Assembly (NCBI RefSeq): GCF_028736035.1
Contig: NZ_CP117866.1
Coordinates: 6,820,001-6,884,000 of the forward strand
Direction of reading: 5' to 3'
Source of the DNA: Streptomyces sp. T12
Lineage (GTDB): Bacteria > Actinomycetota > Actinomycetes > Streptomycetales > Streptomycetaceae
Length of the DNA: 64,000 bases
The position numbers and the translations under genes were made by a program. Positions 31,841 to 39,768 of this stretch are shown here, piece after piece (the first letter of the stretch is position 1; every line of letters starts with the position of its first letter). Under the pieces are notes generated by a model that searched no databases, was not told the origin of the DNA, and saw nothing but the letters and a program-made list of their open reading frames with translations.

Positions 31841-33265
31841 ATGGCAGGTATGCCGGTGCGGATGGGCACGGGGTCGGGGCGAGGCGTGGCGCGAGTCGGC
31901 CGCGCGCTTCTGCGACGCCGGTGGACGTCCCGAACGGCGACTGCGGAGGCGGAGCGCTCTGCGGAGACCCCTCTGCAGGCACCGGAGACCTCTCCGCAGG
32001 TACCGGAGATCTCCACGCAGGTACCGGAGATCTCCCTCCAGATAAATGCCCTCCAGGCCATGTGCCGCCAGGTCTTCGGCTTCCGCCTCGCCATGATCGC
32101 GCTGGCGGCACCCGGGGCCCTGCTCAACGCGGCTCCGGGCCTGGGCACCCGTCTGGTGGGCGCGTCGGTGGTCATCACCTTCATGGCCTCGTACGCCCTG
32201 TTCCGCGACTGGGAACGCTTCGGCCCCCTCCTCCTGCGCCACCCCACCCTCCTGGCCGTCGACACCCTCTTCACCTCCCTCCTCCTCATCTCGGCGGGCC
32301 CGGACACGACTCTTGCCTACGTCAGCGTCTGCACCCCGCTCCTGGCCGGCATCGTCTACGGCTACCGGGGCGCGGCGGTGTTCGCCAGCGCGCAGTCCCT
32401 GATCCTGCTGCTGGCTTACGCGATCAACAGGGACGCGCAGGCGGGCAGCGTCCTGGCGGAGAAACTCCTCCTGCCGGGCCTGTGCGTCATAACAGGCGCA
32501 CTGGGCTCGTCCCTGCGCAACCTCATGCTCCGCTTCGGCACGGCCACCGAGGCCCTGACGACGATCCAGGCCCGCCTGGCGGTGACGGAGGCGGTCAGCG
32601 CGGAACGAGCCCGCCTGGCCCGCGAGATGCACGACTCGGTGGCGAAGACGCTGCACGGCGTGGCGCTGGCGGCGGAGGGTCTGGCGGCTTCCTCGGCGTC
32701 GGCCTCGATGGACCCGGCCCGCATCAGGCAGCAGGCGGAACTGGTGGCACGCTCCGCCCGCCGAGCCGCGGCCGAGTCCCGAGAACTTCTGGCGGACCTG
32801 CGCCGCGAGTCCGATCCGGACCAGGCGACGGACATCGCGTCGGAACTGGCCGCTCGTATCGAGGACTTCACGGCCCGTACCGGCATGCGAGCCGCGTACG
32901 TCGCCATGGGCGAGGCCCCCGCACCCCCGGTCCCGCCGGCCGTCGCCCGTCAACTCCTCATCATCACCGAGGAGGCCATGGAGAACGCCCACCGTCACGC
33001 GAACGCCACCCGGGTCGACGTACGCGCAGGTGTCCAGGGCGACGTGCTGTATCTGACGGTCCAGGACGACGGGCAGGGACTTCCCACCGACACCACCTCC
33101 GAACACCTCCGCCGGTCAGGCCACTTCGGCCTGATCGGCATGGCCGAACGAGCTGCCTCGATCGGCGCCCGCATTCACCTCGGCAAGGGCGGCCACTCCC
33201 GCGGTACGGAGGTCCGACTGGAACTCCCGCTGGCGGCCCTGACGACGACAAAGGCGGCCCCATGA
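31841..33265 (+). CDS. NarL-type sensor histidine kinase of the pilus locus
   Basis: 474 residues. Residues ~28-70 contain a short internal repeat (PETSPQVPEISTQVPEIS). Five or six membrane helices follow (~80-215), then the HisKA_3 dimerisation segment with the phospho-accepting His in AREMHDSVAKTLHGVA, and a HATPase_c domain (EEAMENAHRHANATRVDV, VQDDGQGLP, HFGLIGMAERAASIGARIHLG). The signal is presumably sensed in or near the membrane, as there is no large extracellular loop. Its stop overlaps the response-regulator start (ATGA). Placement between tadC and the pilin gene suggests it controls pilus expression. Confidence 0.92.
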   Translation: MAGMPVRMGTGSGRGVARVGRALLRRRWTSRTATAEAERSAETPLQAPETSPQVPEISTQVPEISLQINALQAMCRQVFGFRLAMIALAAPGALLNAAPGLGTRLVGASVVITFMASYALFRDWERFGPLLLRHPTLLAVDTLFTSLLLISAGPDTTLAYVSVCTPLLAGIVYGYRGAAVFASAQSLILLLAYAINRDAQAGSVLAEKLLLPGLCVITGALGSSLRNLMLRFGTATEALTTIQARLAVTEAVSAERARLAREMHDSVAKTLHGVALAAEGLAASSASASMDPARIRQQAELVARSARRAAAESRELLADLRRESDPDQATDIASELAARIEDFTARTGMRAAYVAMGEAPAPPVPPAVARQLLIITEEAMENAHRHANATRVDVRAGVQGDVLYLTVQDDGQGLPTDTTSEHLRRSGHFGLIGMAERAASIGARIHLGKGGHSRGTEVRLELPLAALTTTKAAP

Positions 33266-33975
33266 ACACCCCCCTCCGGATCGTCGTGGCCGACGACAAC
33301 CCAGTGGTCCGAGCAGGACTGACGGCTCTCCTGTCCGCCCACGAGGACATAACGGTCGTGGCCGAGGCGGCCAACGGCCACGAGGCCCACGAGGTGGCCC
33401 TCCGGCACCGTCCCGACGCGATCCTCCTGGACGTCCGCATGCCGGGCATGGACGGCATCGAGGCGCTCCCGCACCTCGTCCGTATAGCCCCAGTGATGAT
33501 GCTGACGTACAGCGGGGAGTCGGAGACGGTCCGTGCGGCCATGCGCCGAGGGGCGGTCGGCTATCTGGTGCACGGGGAGTTCACGGCGGACGAACTGGTC
33601 AGGGCGGTACGGGACATGAAGGACGGCCGCTCCCACTTCACTCCCACCGCGTTGGCGTCCCTCGCGCAAGCAAACGCCAAAGACCCAACCGCTACAGGGA
33701 ATTTCGGGGAACCGCTTTCGCAACTGCAACCGGGTGTGGGACAGTCGTCGTCGTACAGGTCACGGTTCCAGCTGAGCAGGAGGGAGGCGGAGATCATGGA
33801 CCTCATCGCGTCGGGCATGAACAATCAGCAGATCGCCGCCACCTGCTTCATCAGCGAGAAGACGGTCAAGAACCACATCAACCGGATCTTCGCCAAACTC
33901 CACAGCACCAGCCGAGCGGAAGCCGCCGCCAAGTGGCTCGGCACGGCCCCGGGTTCACACCCAGGACGGAGTTGA
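33262..33975 (+). CDS. NarL/LuxR-type response regulator
   Basis: 237 residues. The receiver domain has IVVADDNPVVRAGL, the phospho-accepting Asp in DAILLDVRMPGMDG and a KDGRSH linker; the switch Lys position (usually K after ALTYSG) reads MLTYSGESETV without an obvious Lys. A ~45-residue Gln/Ser-rich linker precedes the LuxR-type helix-turn-helix (LSRREAEIMDLIASGMNNQQIAATCFISEKTVKNHINRIFAKLHSTSRAEAAAKW). It is translationally coupled to the kinase and the next gene is the Flp pilin, its most likely target. Confidence 0.92.
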   Translation: MNTPLRIVVADDNPVVRAGLTALLSAHEDITVVAEAANGHEAHEVALRHRPDAILLDVRMPGMDGIEALPHLVRIAPVMMLTYSGESETVRAAMRRGAVGYLVHGEFTADELVRAVRDMKDGRSHFTPTALASLAQANAKDPTATGNFGEPLSQLQPGVGQSSSYRSRFQLSRREAEIMDLIASGMNNQQIAATCFISEKTVKNHINRIFAKLHSTSRAEAAAKWLGTAPGSHPGRS

Positions 33976-34006
33976 CCGGCGATGACAGAGCGATGGTTTT
34001 CGGCCG

Positions 34007-34024
34007 GGGCCCGGAATTGGGCCC
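34007..34024 (+). terminator. GGGCCC hairpin after the response-regulator gene
   Basis: GGGCCC, six-base loop GGAATT, GGGCCC, about 30 bases after the stop. It would fit a terminator (or RNA-processing site) separating the regulator operon from the pilin transcript. There is no T-run, as is usual in Streptomyces. Confidence 0.5.
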
Positions 34025-34029
34025 AGGGA

Positions 34030-34092
34030 CCCTCTGGTGTTTCGGGGATTCACGCTTACGTTTCTCACGAGGCCTCGCCCGACACCAGAGGG
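34030..34092 (+). promoter_or_regulatory. Hairpin sequestering the Flp pilin ribosome-binding site
   Basis: CCCTCTGGTGT (34030-34040) pairs perfectly over 11 bases with ACACCAGAGGG (34082-34092), enclosing a 41-base loop. The right arm contains the AGAGGGG Shine-Dalgarno sequence of the pilin gene (ATG at 34100). If the transcript starts upstream, translation of the pilin would be blocked until the stem opens, so a translational control element is likely. Confidence 0.6.
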
Positions 34093-34099
34093 GAACATC

Positions 34100-34297
34100 A
34101 TGAGCAACTGGATCAACACCGCCGTCAAGCACCTGCGCTGCCGTGCCGCTCGCGACGACAAGGGGCAGACGGCGGTGGAGTATCTGGGGATCATCGCGGT
34201 GGTCGTGGCGATCGTGTTGGCCATTACAGGAACGGACATCGGTCAGACGATCTTCGACGCGATCACGGACAAGATCACCGAGGTGACCGGCGGCTGA
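34100..34297 (+). CDS. flp: Flp-family type IVb prepilin
   Basis: 65 residues. A short basic leader ends DDKGQTAVEYLGIIAVVVAIVL: the prepilin peptidase site G|QTAVEY with Glu at +5 and Tyr at +6 is the Flp-pilin signature, followed by a 20-residue hydrophobic helix and a short tail. This is the major structural subunit of the pilus built by the upstream tad genes. It starts at ATG 34100 with GAGGGG upstream. No prepilin peptidase (TadV) gene is seen in this window. Confidence 0.93.
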   Translation: MSNWINTAVKHLRCRAARDDKGQTAVEYLGIIAVVVAIVLAITGTDIGQTIFDAITDKITEVTGG

Positions 34298-34938
34298 TGC
34301 GACCACCGAGGTACGGCGACGCCGGGCAGGCCTTCCCCATCTACATCACGGTGGTGGCGGGCCTGCTTTTTCTCGCGTTCGCTTACCTTGCGGTCGGCCA
34401 GGCCGCGGCAAACCGGAACGGCGCCCAAACCGCGGCGGACGCGGCGGCTTTGGCGGCGGCGCTGGACACGCGGGACCAACTCGCGGGCAAGTGGGTGGAG
34501 GACGTCCTCGACCCGAGGAAGTGGCAGGACATTTTCAACGGCGACGTCGTCGGACTGGATCTGTCGTGCTGGCGAGCGGACGAACTCGCAGCGCAGAACG
34601 ACGCCCATGTAGAAGGCTGCGATCCAGGAATCCTGAGCTATGAGGTCGAGGTCAGAACGGACAAGCCCGTCGGAGACTCGATCGTCCCCGGCACGGAAGA
34701 CAAGAAGTCCAGGGCAGCCGCCACCGCCGTGATCGAGGCTCGCTGCACGTTCGACCTCCCGGGCGAGGAAACCGGGGGCGGAGACGAGGGCGGCGACGGA
34801 AACGACGTACTGCCACTGCCTCGACTCACCTGCGGGGACGAGAACTGGGACCCGGACCCGGACGATCCGACCACCCTTCCGGACCCCGAGGACCTCTTCG
34901 ACGTCCATCTGGCCGACCTACAAGCGAACGACGAGTGA
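34297..34938 (+). CDS. TadG/Tad-like pilus-associated secreted protein
   Basis: 213 residues; the ATG at 34297 overlaps the pilin stop (TGATG). An N-terminal helix of the TadE/TadG type (GDAGQAFPIYITVVAGLLFLAFAYLAVGQAAANRNGAQTAADAAALAAAL) is followed by an extracellular portion with four cysteines, a Gly/Asp-rich segment and an acidic C-terminus (DENWDPDPDDPTTLPDPEDLFD). The DAAALAAA helix is typical of Tad-like proteins with putative Flp-pilus assembly function. Likely surface or envelope-associated. Confidence 0.82.
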   Translation: MRPPRYGDAGQAFPIYITVVAGLLFLAFAYLAVGQAAANRNGAQTAADAAALAAALDTRDQLAGKWVEDVLDPRKWQDIFNGDVVGLDLSCWRADELAAQNDAHVEGCDPGILSYEVEVRTDKPVGDSIVPGTEDKKSRAAATAVIEARCTFDLPGEETGGGDEGGDGNDVLPLPRLTCGDENWDPDPDDPTTLPDPEDLFDVHLADLQANDE

Positions 34939-34954
34939 CGAAGGAAGCAGAGGC

Positions 34955-35536
34955 ATGAGCATTCGGTTCACGACGAAGGCCCACAGGGGGATGGTCGCGC
35001 TGACCGTTGCGGCTGGTCTGGCCCTCGGCGTGGTCGGCTGCGGCGGTGGGGGGGAGGACGACAAGAAGCCGCAGGCTTCGGCGTCCGCTCCCACAAACCG
35101 TGGATCCGAGCCGAGTGCCCAGGAGGGACAGGCGGACGAGCCCCTGGCGGAGCTGAAGGGTTCGGACGGACTGCTCCTCCAGATCACCTCTGCCCAGCGG
35201 GATTCCGGCGGCTTCATCACCGTGAACGGCAACCTCAAGAACGACGGGGCCAAGAGCACCTCGGTTCCGTCCGCCCTGAGCGGCAATGAGACCGAGATCA
35301 TCAGGAATGGCAGGTCGCTCGGCGGTGCCACACTCGTCGACTCGAAAAGCAAGAAGCGGTACTACGTCCTGCGGGACACGGATGGCCGTCCGCTGACCAC
35401 CACGGGTTTCTCGACTCTCAAGGCCGGGGAGAGCCTGGCCGTGTTCATGCAGTTCCCATCTCCGCCCACGGACACTGCCGAGGTCACCTTCCAACTGCCG
35501 ACCTTCGCCGCCGCCTCCATCCAGATCTCCGGATGA
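34955..35536 (+). CDS. Lipoprotein of the Flp pilus locus
   Basis: 193 residues. Signal peptide with lipobox LGVVGC (Cys33), then a Gly/Asp/Ser-rich linker and a beta-rich domain (LKGSDGLLLQITSAQRDSGGFITVNGNLKNDGAKS...LKAGESLAVFMQFPSPPTDTAEVTFQLPTF), which resembles an immunoglobulin-like or DUF4352-type domain. It would be anchored on the outer face of the membrane. The stop overlaps the OmpA-domain gene start (ATGA). A link to pilus anchoring is inferred from position only. Confidence 0.8.
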   Translation: MSIRFTTKAHRGMVALTVAAGLALGVVGCGGGGEDDKKPQASASAPTNRGSEPSAQEGQADEPLAELKGSDGLLLQITSAQRDSGGFITVNGNLKNDGAKSTSVPSALSGNETEIIRNGRSLGGATLVDSKSKKRYYVLRDTDGRPLTTTGFSTLKAGESLAVFMQFPSPPTDTAEVTFQLPTFAAASIQISG

Positions 35537-36174
35537 GGCCCCCCATGACCCGCACCCCACGCCTCACCCTGACCCTCACCGCCGCCACAGTCATGCTCGC
35601 CGCCAACATCCTCGGCGCCACAACAGCCGACGCGGCCGACGACCCCGGCGTCCCGCCCGGTACCGAAGCGACCGCCGCCGCCCCCGTCGAAGTGGACGCG
35701 AACGACCCCGACCTCAAACTCCCCGAGGGCGCGACCCTCGCAGAGCCCAAGGTTCTGGACATCAAGCAGGTCGTCGAGGACCAGGCCGGCGAGGAGCGTC
35801 GGGAAGACACCAACACGGACGTGAAGTTCGCCCTCCAGGCGGAGGTCCTCTTCCCCAAGGACAGCGCGAAGCTGACCGGCGAGGCGAAGGCACGCATCTC
35901 GTCGATCGCCGAGGAGATCAAGAACCAGAACGCCACAAGGATCCGGGTCTTCGGCTTCACCGACAACCTCGGCTCCTCGGCCCACGGCGACGTCCTGTCC
36001 AGGAAGCGCGCCAACGCCGTACAGGGAGTCCTGGAATCGGCGCTGAACGACTCCACGGTCACGTACGAGGTGCGGGGCTACGGCGAGCAGTACCCCATCT
36101 CCTCGAACGCGACGGAGGCGGGCCGCAAGAAGAACCGAAGGGTGGAGGTCTCCTTCCCGCGCTCGGAGAGCTGA
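35533..36174 (+). CDS. Secreted OmpA-domain protein
   Basis: 213 residues; ATG at 35533 overlaps the lipoprotein stop, though a second ATG four codons later is possible. Sec signal peptide (cleavage near ADA-AD), a short linker, then an OmpA/MotB-type peptidoglycan-binding domain (FALQAEVLFPKDSAKLTGEAKARISSIAEEI...IRVFGFTDNLGSSAHGDVLSRKRANAV...YGEQYPISSNATEAGRKKNRRVEVSF). It lacks an outer-membrane barrel, consistent with a Gram-positive cell, and would bind the cell wall. At the end of the pilus cluster, so perhaps a wall anchor for the pilus. Confidence 0.85.
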   Translation: MRPPMTRTPRLTLTLTAATVMLAANILGATTADAADDPGVPPGTEATAAAPVEVDANDPDLKLPEGATLAEPKVLDIKQVVEDQAGEERREDTNTDVKFALQAEVLFPKDSAKLTGEAKARISSIAEEIKNQNATRIRVFGFTDNLGSSAHGDVLSRKRANAVQGVLESALNDSTVTYEVRGYGEQYPISSNATEAGRKKNRRVEVSFPRSES

Positions 36175-36219
36175 CCGGGACGCTGACCGGAGCACTGCGG
36201 AATCAGACGGCGGGACCAC

Positions 36220-37266
36220 TCAGGGCCGATCCGAAGGAACCGTGTCGGCAGCGTCAGAGCCTTCCGTGCCTGAGTCTCCCGCGTCCGGAGTGAGCGCGCC
36301 TGCCGAGGACGAGGCGTGAACCGCCGATGCCCGGAGATCGGGGATCAGGGCGGCGACGCGCTGGAGTTGGTCGTGCTGTGAGCGGAGGTCGAGGGCGGCG
36401 AGGCGGATGACGAGATGGCGCGCGCCGGCGGCGACGTACCGGCCGAGGCCGTCGAGAACCTGCTCGGCGGAGCCGGTGACGACCGCCTGGATCTTCTCCA
36501 GTTCCTCCAACGGCATGCCGTAGGCGGCCCGTGCGTAGTCGTCGAGCGCCCGGCGGCCGTTCTCGACGCCGTCGTCAACCCGTACGGACACGAACAGGGC
36601 CGGGGTGACGTCGTCGGCGGGGCGCCCAGCCTCGGCCGCCGCCTTCCGTACGTCCAGCAGACCGGACTCGTAGTCGGCCGGGTCGGGCGGGTAGGGGAGC
36701 CAGCCGTCGTACAGCCGGCCGGTGCGGGCCAGCGCGGCCGGGGACGCGCCGCCGAGCCAGATCGGCGGGCCGCCCGCGCGGAAGGGCAGGGTCACGGGTG
36801 GGATGCGGTCGAACCGGAGGATCTCGCCGTGGAAGGAGGTGGCGCCGGTCCACAGACCACGCCAGAGCGCGACAGTCTCGTCAAGCCGGGCGAAGCGGCG
36901 CTCCCACGGCACCTCGGACAGTGTGTAGAAGGGCCGTCCGAAACGTCCGGGGAAACCGGCGCCGACCGCCACGGTGAGCCGGCCGCCGGACAGCAGGTCG
37001 ATCGACGCCAGCGACTGCGCGACCTGGATCGGGCGTCGTAGAAACGCCAGCAGCGCACCGGTCCCCAGCGTCACGCGCTCGGTCGCGGGGGCGAGCGCGG
37101 CCAGCATCGTGAGCGCCTCGATACGCGGGCTGATCAGGGAGTCGTTGACGAAGAGAGAAGAGAAGCCCGACCGTTCGGCCCGGACGCCGAAGGCGATCAG
37201 GTCCCGGGGGTCGTCGTCCGCGCCCCACTGGGCTTTTCCGGTCGGGAGGAGTACGCCGATGTCCAT
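36220..37266 (-). CDS. LLM-class flavin-dependent oxidoreductase
   Basis: 348 residues from the ATG at 37266 (MDIGVLLPTGKAQWG), which begins at the first beta-strand; a 12-codon upstream extension is unlikely. Luciferase-like TIM-barrel elements: SGFSSLFVNDSLISPRIEAL, ERVTLGTGALLAFLRRPIQVAQSLASIDLLSGGRLTVAVGAGFPG, and GGPPIWLGGASPAALARTGRLYDGWLPYP. Family members use FMN or F420. Divergent from an XRE-family regulator (start 86 bases away), likely its regulator. Substrate unknown. Confidence 0.9.
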   Translation of the reverse strand: MDIGVLLPTGKAQWGADDDPRDLIAFGVRAERSGFSSLFVNDSLISPRIEALTMLAALAPATERVTLGTGALLAFLRRPIQVAQSLASIDLLSGGRLTVAVGAGFPGRFGRPFYTLSEVPWERRFARLDETVALWRGLWTGATSFHGEILRFDRIPPVTLPFRAGGPPIWLGGASPAALARTGRLYDGWLPYPPDPADYESGLLDVRKAAAEAGRPADDVTPALFVSVRVDDGVENGRRALDDYARAAYGMPLEELEKIQAVVTGSAEQVLDGLGRYVAAGARHLVIRLAALDLRSQHDQLQRVAALIPDLRASAVHASSSAGALTPDAGDSGTEGSDAADTVPSDRP

Positions 37267-37352
37267 GTCCCAGAGGCTTCCGTCCGGCGATGGTGCCCAC
37301 AATTCCCTCCGGGGAATGGCCGGACCTCCGCCCCAGCCGTTACAACAGGCCT

Positions 37353-38105
37353 GTGGACTTCCCGACCGCGCTCCGTGAACGCCGTACCCGCCGCCGTCTC
37401 AGCCAGCTCGACCTGGCGCTGCGGGCCGGTACCACCCAGCGGCACCTCAGTTTCATCGAGTCCGGCAGGTCCACCCCCGGCCGGAACCTGGTCGTACGCC
37501 TGGCCGAGTCGTTGGAACTGCCGTTGCGGGAGCGCAATGAGCTGCTGCTGGCCGCCGGATACGCGCCCGTCTATCCGGAGAACGCCCTCGACGATCCGGT
37601 CCTGGCCCCTGTACGTGCGGCGATGGACCACATCCTTCATGGGCACCTTCCTTATCCCGCGCTCGTCGTGGACCGGAACGGTGATCTGATCGCCGCCAAT
37701 AAGGCACTCGACGTGATCACCGAGGGTGCGGCCCCCGAACTGGTCGGCCCCGGGACGAACGTGTACCGCCTCGCCCTCCATCCCCACGGAATGGCACCCC
37801 GCATCCGTAACCTCGCCGAATGGGCGCGTCACATCCTGGCGCGCCTGGACCACCAGGAAGAGCTGCGTGCCGAACTCTCCCAATACGTCCCCGAGTTGGA
37901 GCGGTCCGCCGGTGCTCTCGGCTTCGCGGTCCCGCTCCACCTGGAGACGTCGCGCGGTGAGCTGCACCTGATGACGACCGTGACGACGTTCGCCACCGCG
38001 ATCGACGTGACCCTCACCGAGCTGAAACTGGAGGCGTTCCTCCCGGTGGACCCGGCAACCGCCGAGGCGCTGCAGGCGGCCGCCGACGGAGGTCCCGGCC
38101 GGTAG
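37353..38105 (+). CDS. XRE-family regulator with MmyB-like ligand-binding domain
   Basis: 250 residues from the GTG at 37353 (VDFPTALRERRTRRRLSQ); TACAAC at 37341-37346 may be a -10 for a leaderless transcript. N-terminal helix-turn-helix (SQLDLALRAGTTQRHLSFIESGRSTPGRNLVVRLAESLELPLRERNELL) followed by an MmyB-type PAS-like domain (YPALVVDRNGDLIAANKALDVIT...LRLALHPHGMAPRIRNLAEWARHIL). Such regulators often sit divergent to a flavin-dependent enzyme that they control, as here. Confidence 0.9.
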   Translation: MDFPTALRERRTRRRLSQLDLALRAGTTQRHLSFIESGRSTPGRNLVVRLAESLELPLRERNELLLAAGYAPVYPENALDDPVLAPVRAAMDHILHGHLPYPALVVDRNGDLIAANKALDVITEGAAPELVGPGTNVYRLALHPHGMAPRIRNLAEWARHILARLDHQEELRAELSQYVPELERSAGALGFAVPLHLETSRGELHLMTTVTTFATAIDVTLTELKLEAFLPVDPATAEALQAAADGGPGR

Positions 38106-38196
38106 CGGCACGGCCGGAGACCCGCGATGCCACCGGGTCAGCCTCCGGGACACATCGGCGCAGCCTGAGGGGCCCGTGTCCGCCGGCTCGATGCCG

Positions 38197-38230
38197 TCGG
38201 GGCAGTTGTTGTGATCGGGGCAGTTGTTGT
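38197..38230 (+). repeat. Two 16-bp direct repeats (TCGGGGCAGTTGTTGT)
   Basis: Exact copies at 38197-38212 and 38215-38230, two bases apart, in the gap between the XRE regulator and the next gene. Possible tandem binding site or slippage repeat. Confidence 0.75.
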
Positions 38231-38321
38231 AGCCGACAGGCCGGTCAGCCGGTCGACCCGCGCTCGGCGGAGGTCGATCCGATGCGGCGCATGGTGCGCC
38301 CGGAGTGGAAGGATCGGTGCC

Positions 38322-38615
38322 ATGGGCACCGAGAAGGGCTGGGTGTACCGGGTCGACGAGCCGCACGGCTCGCAGGGCTGGCGCCCCTACGGCGGCCATC
38401 CCGAGCGGTGGCGGGGGACCGTCGTCACCGACAACCCCGAAGAGTCCGCCGAGTACGTCGCCGCCCTCGTCGTCACCGACCTGGTGACCGAGTGGGAGGT
38501 GCGCGGCACCAAGCAGAGGCACGTGCGTGTGATCGTCTGGGAGGACGAGGAAGGCGACGGCCCCGAGGACGCGGCCTTCACCGTGGAGATCCGGCCCGAC
38601 ATGGACGCAGGGTGA
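38322..38615 (+). CDS. Small unknown protein
   Basis: 97 residues, ATG at 38322 with an AAGGA-like ribosome-binding site. Sequence (WVYRVDEPHGSQGWRPYGGHPERWRGTVVTDNPEESAEYVA...EWEVRGTKQRHVRVIVWEDEEG) is hydrophilic, acidic and without motifs that I recognise. No signal or membrane segment. Coding character is good (high third-position GC). No conserved operon partner is evident. Confidence 0.7.
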   Translation: MGTEKGWVYRVDEPHGSQGWRPYGGHPERWRGTVVTDNPEESAEYVAALVVTDLVTEWEVRGTKQRHVRVIVWEDEEGDGPEDAAFTVEIRPDMDAG

Positions 38616-39175
38616 CCGATCCGGCCGTGGAGGGACAGGGGTGGCGCTCTTCGGTTCCGCGGAGCGTGGGCGTGGGCGTGGGCGTGGGCGTGGCAAAGCC
38701 TTCGCGCCGAGGTCAGGCTCGTGCGAAGGCTCTGAGGGCAAAAAACAGTCCCCGGTAGTGCTGCGCGTGTCCTGAAGCCTCAGTCGTCACTGCTGCCTCG
38801 GTGTCGCGCCGGCTTGCCGGGGGCTTGAACCACATCCTGTCCAAGTCACTCCGCCGACCTAGACGTCCTCATCGGCTTTGTGGCACTTCGGTGTTGTGGT
38901 CTAGTAATCACTTTGCGCAATAAATGCCCAGAGTCAATAGGTTTTGGGTAAATTTTTTTGGCGCCCAGTGGATGAAGGTGCAGGCTTCTCGCGGCGTGGA
39001 TCGAAGCCCTCGAAGGCCTCGAAGGCCTCGAAGGCCTCGAAGGCCGAGGTGCACGAGCTGCCGATCAGTGGGCTCAGGTCCTCTACCGGCGCATGGGCCT
39101 GAGTCACAGCTTGCTGCGACAGCATCGCCATCGGCGGCACCACCGTCGACACCGACGGACAGTCCGCCTGCTGAC
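38616..39175. other. Non-coding stretch with simple repeats and an AT-rich block
   Basis: About 560 bases without a convincing gene. It contains five (GCGTGG) units (38664-38693), an unusually AT-rich stretch with an all-T run (about 38890-38965) and four TCGAAGGCC repeats (39010-39045). The change in base composition marks a possible junction of foreign DNA before the toxin-antitoxin pair. The antitoxin frame stays open through 38924, so an earlier start is formally possible. Confidence 0.5.
39010..39045 (+). repeat. Four perfect 9-bp tandem repeats (TCGAAGGCC)
   Basis: Exact repeats 140 bases upstream of the antitoxin start. GAAGGCCTTC-type dyads at each junction could also fold. Confidence 0.85.
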
Positions 39176-39370
39176 GTGAGGAAGCTCACCGACAACGTCT
39201 CCGGTTATGTCGCCGCAGCGGTGGCGCGTCAGCTGCGGCACCAGCTGCTCGGCGCCGACCTGCAGCGTCACCAGGAGGAACACGGGGCCTTCACCGAGGA
39301 GGAGCTGGCGGAGGCCCGCTCCAGGATCTTCGGGACGCCGGACGCCGGCGGGTCGGTGAGCGCTACGTGA
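39176..39370 (+). CDS. Antitoxin of a PIN-domain toxin-antitoxin pair
   Basis: 64 residues from the GTG at 39176 (VRKLTDNVSGYVAAAVARQLRHQLLGADLQRHQEEHGAFTEEELAEARSRIFG). The layout (short N-terminal beta-strand then two helices, Arg-rich, acidic C-terminus for toxin contact) fits a VapB/ParD-like antitoxin. The stop overlaps the toxin start by GTGA, the usual coupling for type II pairs. It should neutralise the PIN toxin and repress its own promoter. The precise start is uncertain. Confidence 0.7.
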   Translation: MRKLTDNVSGYVAAAVARQLRHQLLGADLQRHQEEHGAFTEEELAEARSRIFGTPDAGGSVSAT

Positions 39371-39768
39371 ACGAGCGCGTCGAAACCGTCGTTCTGGATT
39401 CCCAGGGACTTTCCGCCTGGATCGCGCAGGACCGCAAGATCCTTGCGATGTTCCAGGTGTTCCACGCCATGGGCGCGGATTTCGTCATCGGAGCCAACAT
39501 CATCGTGGAAGTCAGCCACGGGCGGGTGAACATGCCTCGGCTGCGGTGGGCTCTCTCACGCGTCAAGGTCGAGCCGGTGACGGAGCAGGCAGCGAGGGCG
39601 TCCGCGGAACTGCTCAAGGCCGCAGGTCTGCACGGCCACAAGTACGCGATCGACGCGACTGTCGCTGAGGTGGCACTGCGCCAGCCGGGTCCGGTGGCCA
39701 TACTGACGTCCGACGTCGATGACATGGCCCGGCTGTGCGGTGACCGTGTCCGACTCATCGGCATCTGA
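39367..39768 (+). CDS. PIN-domain toxin (VapC-like)
   Basis: 133 residues. PIN-fold acidic residues: Asp in VVLDSQGLSAW, Glu in IVEVSHG, Asp in YAIDATVAEVAL and Asp in LTSDVDDM, in the expected order, so a Mg-dependent RNase is likely. VapC toxins cleave tRNA or rRNA sites and arrest translation. Translationally coupled to the antitoxin (GTGA). The pair sits after the low-complexity repeat region, apart from any other operon. Confidence 0.85.
   Translation: MNERVETVVLDSQGLSAWIAQDRKILAMFQVFHAMGADFVIGANIIVEVSHGRVNMPRLRWALSRVKVEPVTEQAARASAELLKAAGLHGHKYAIDATVAEVALRQPGPVAILTSDVDDMARLCGDRVRLIGI

Noticed and set aside
31921..33261. Extension of the response-regulator frame upstream through the kinase gene
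   Set aside because: Low-complexity Gly/Arg/Pro frame overlapping the kinase. The regulator starts at ATG 33262, overlapping the kinase stop.
38924..39175. Antitoxin starting upstream, at 38924 or the ATG at 38972
   Set aside because: The added part is encoded by the 9-bp repeats and low-complexity sequence. GTG 39176 gives the expected antitoxin length, but a mapped transcript would settle it.
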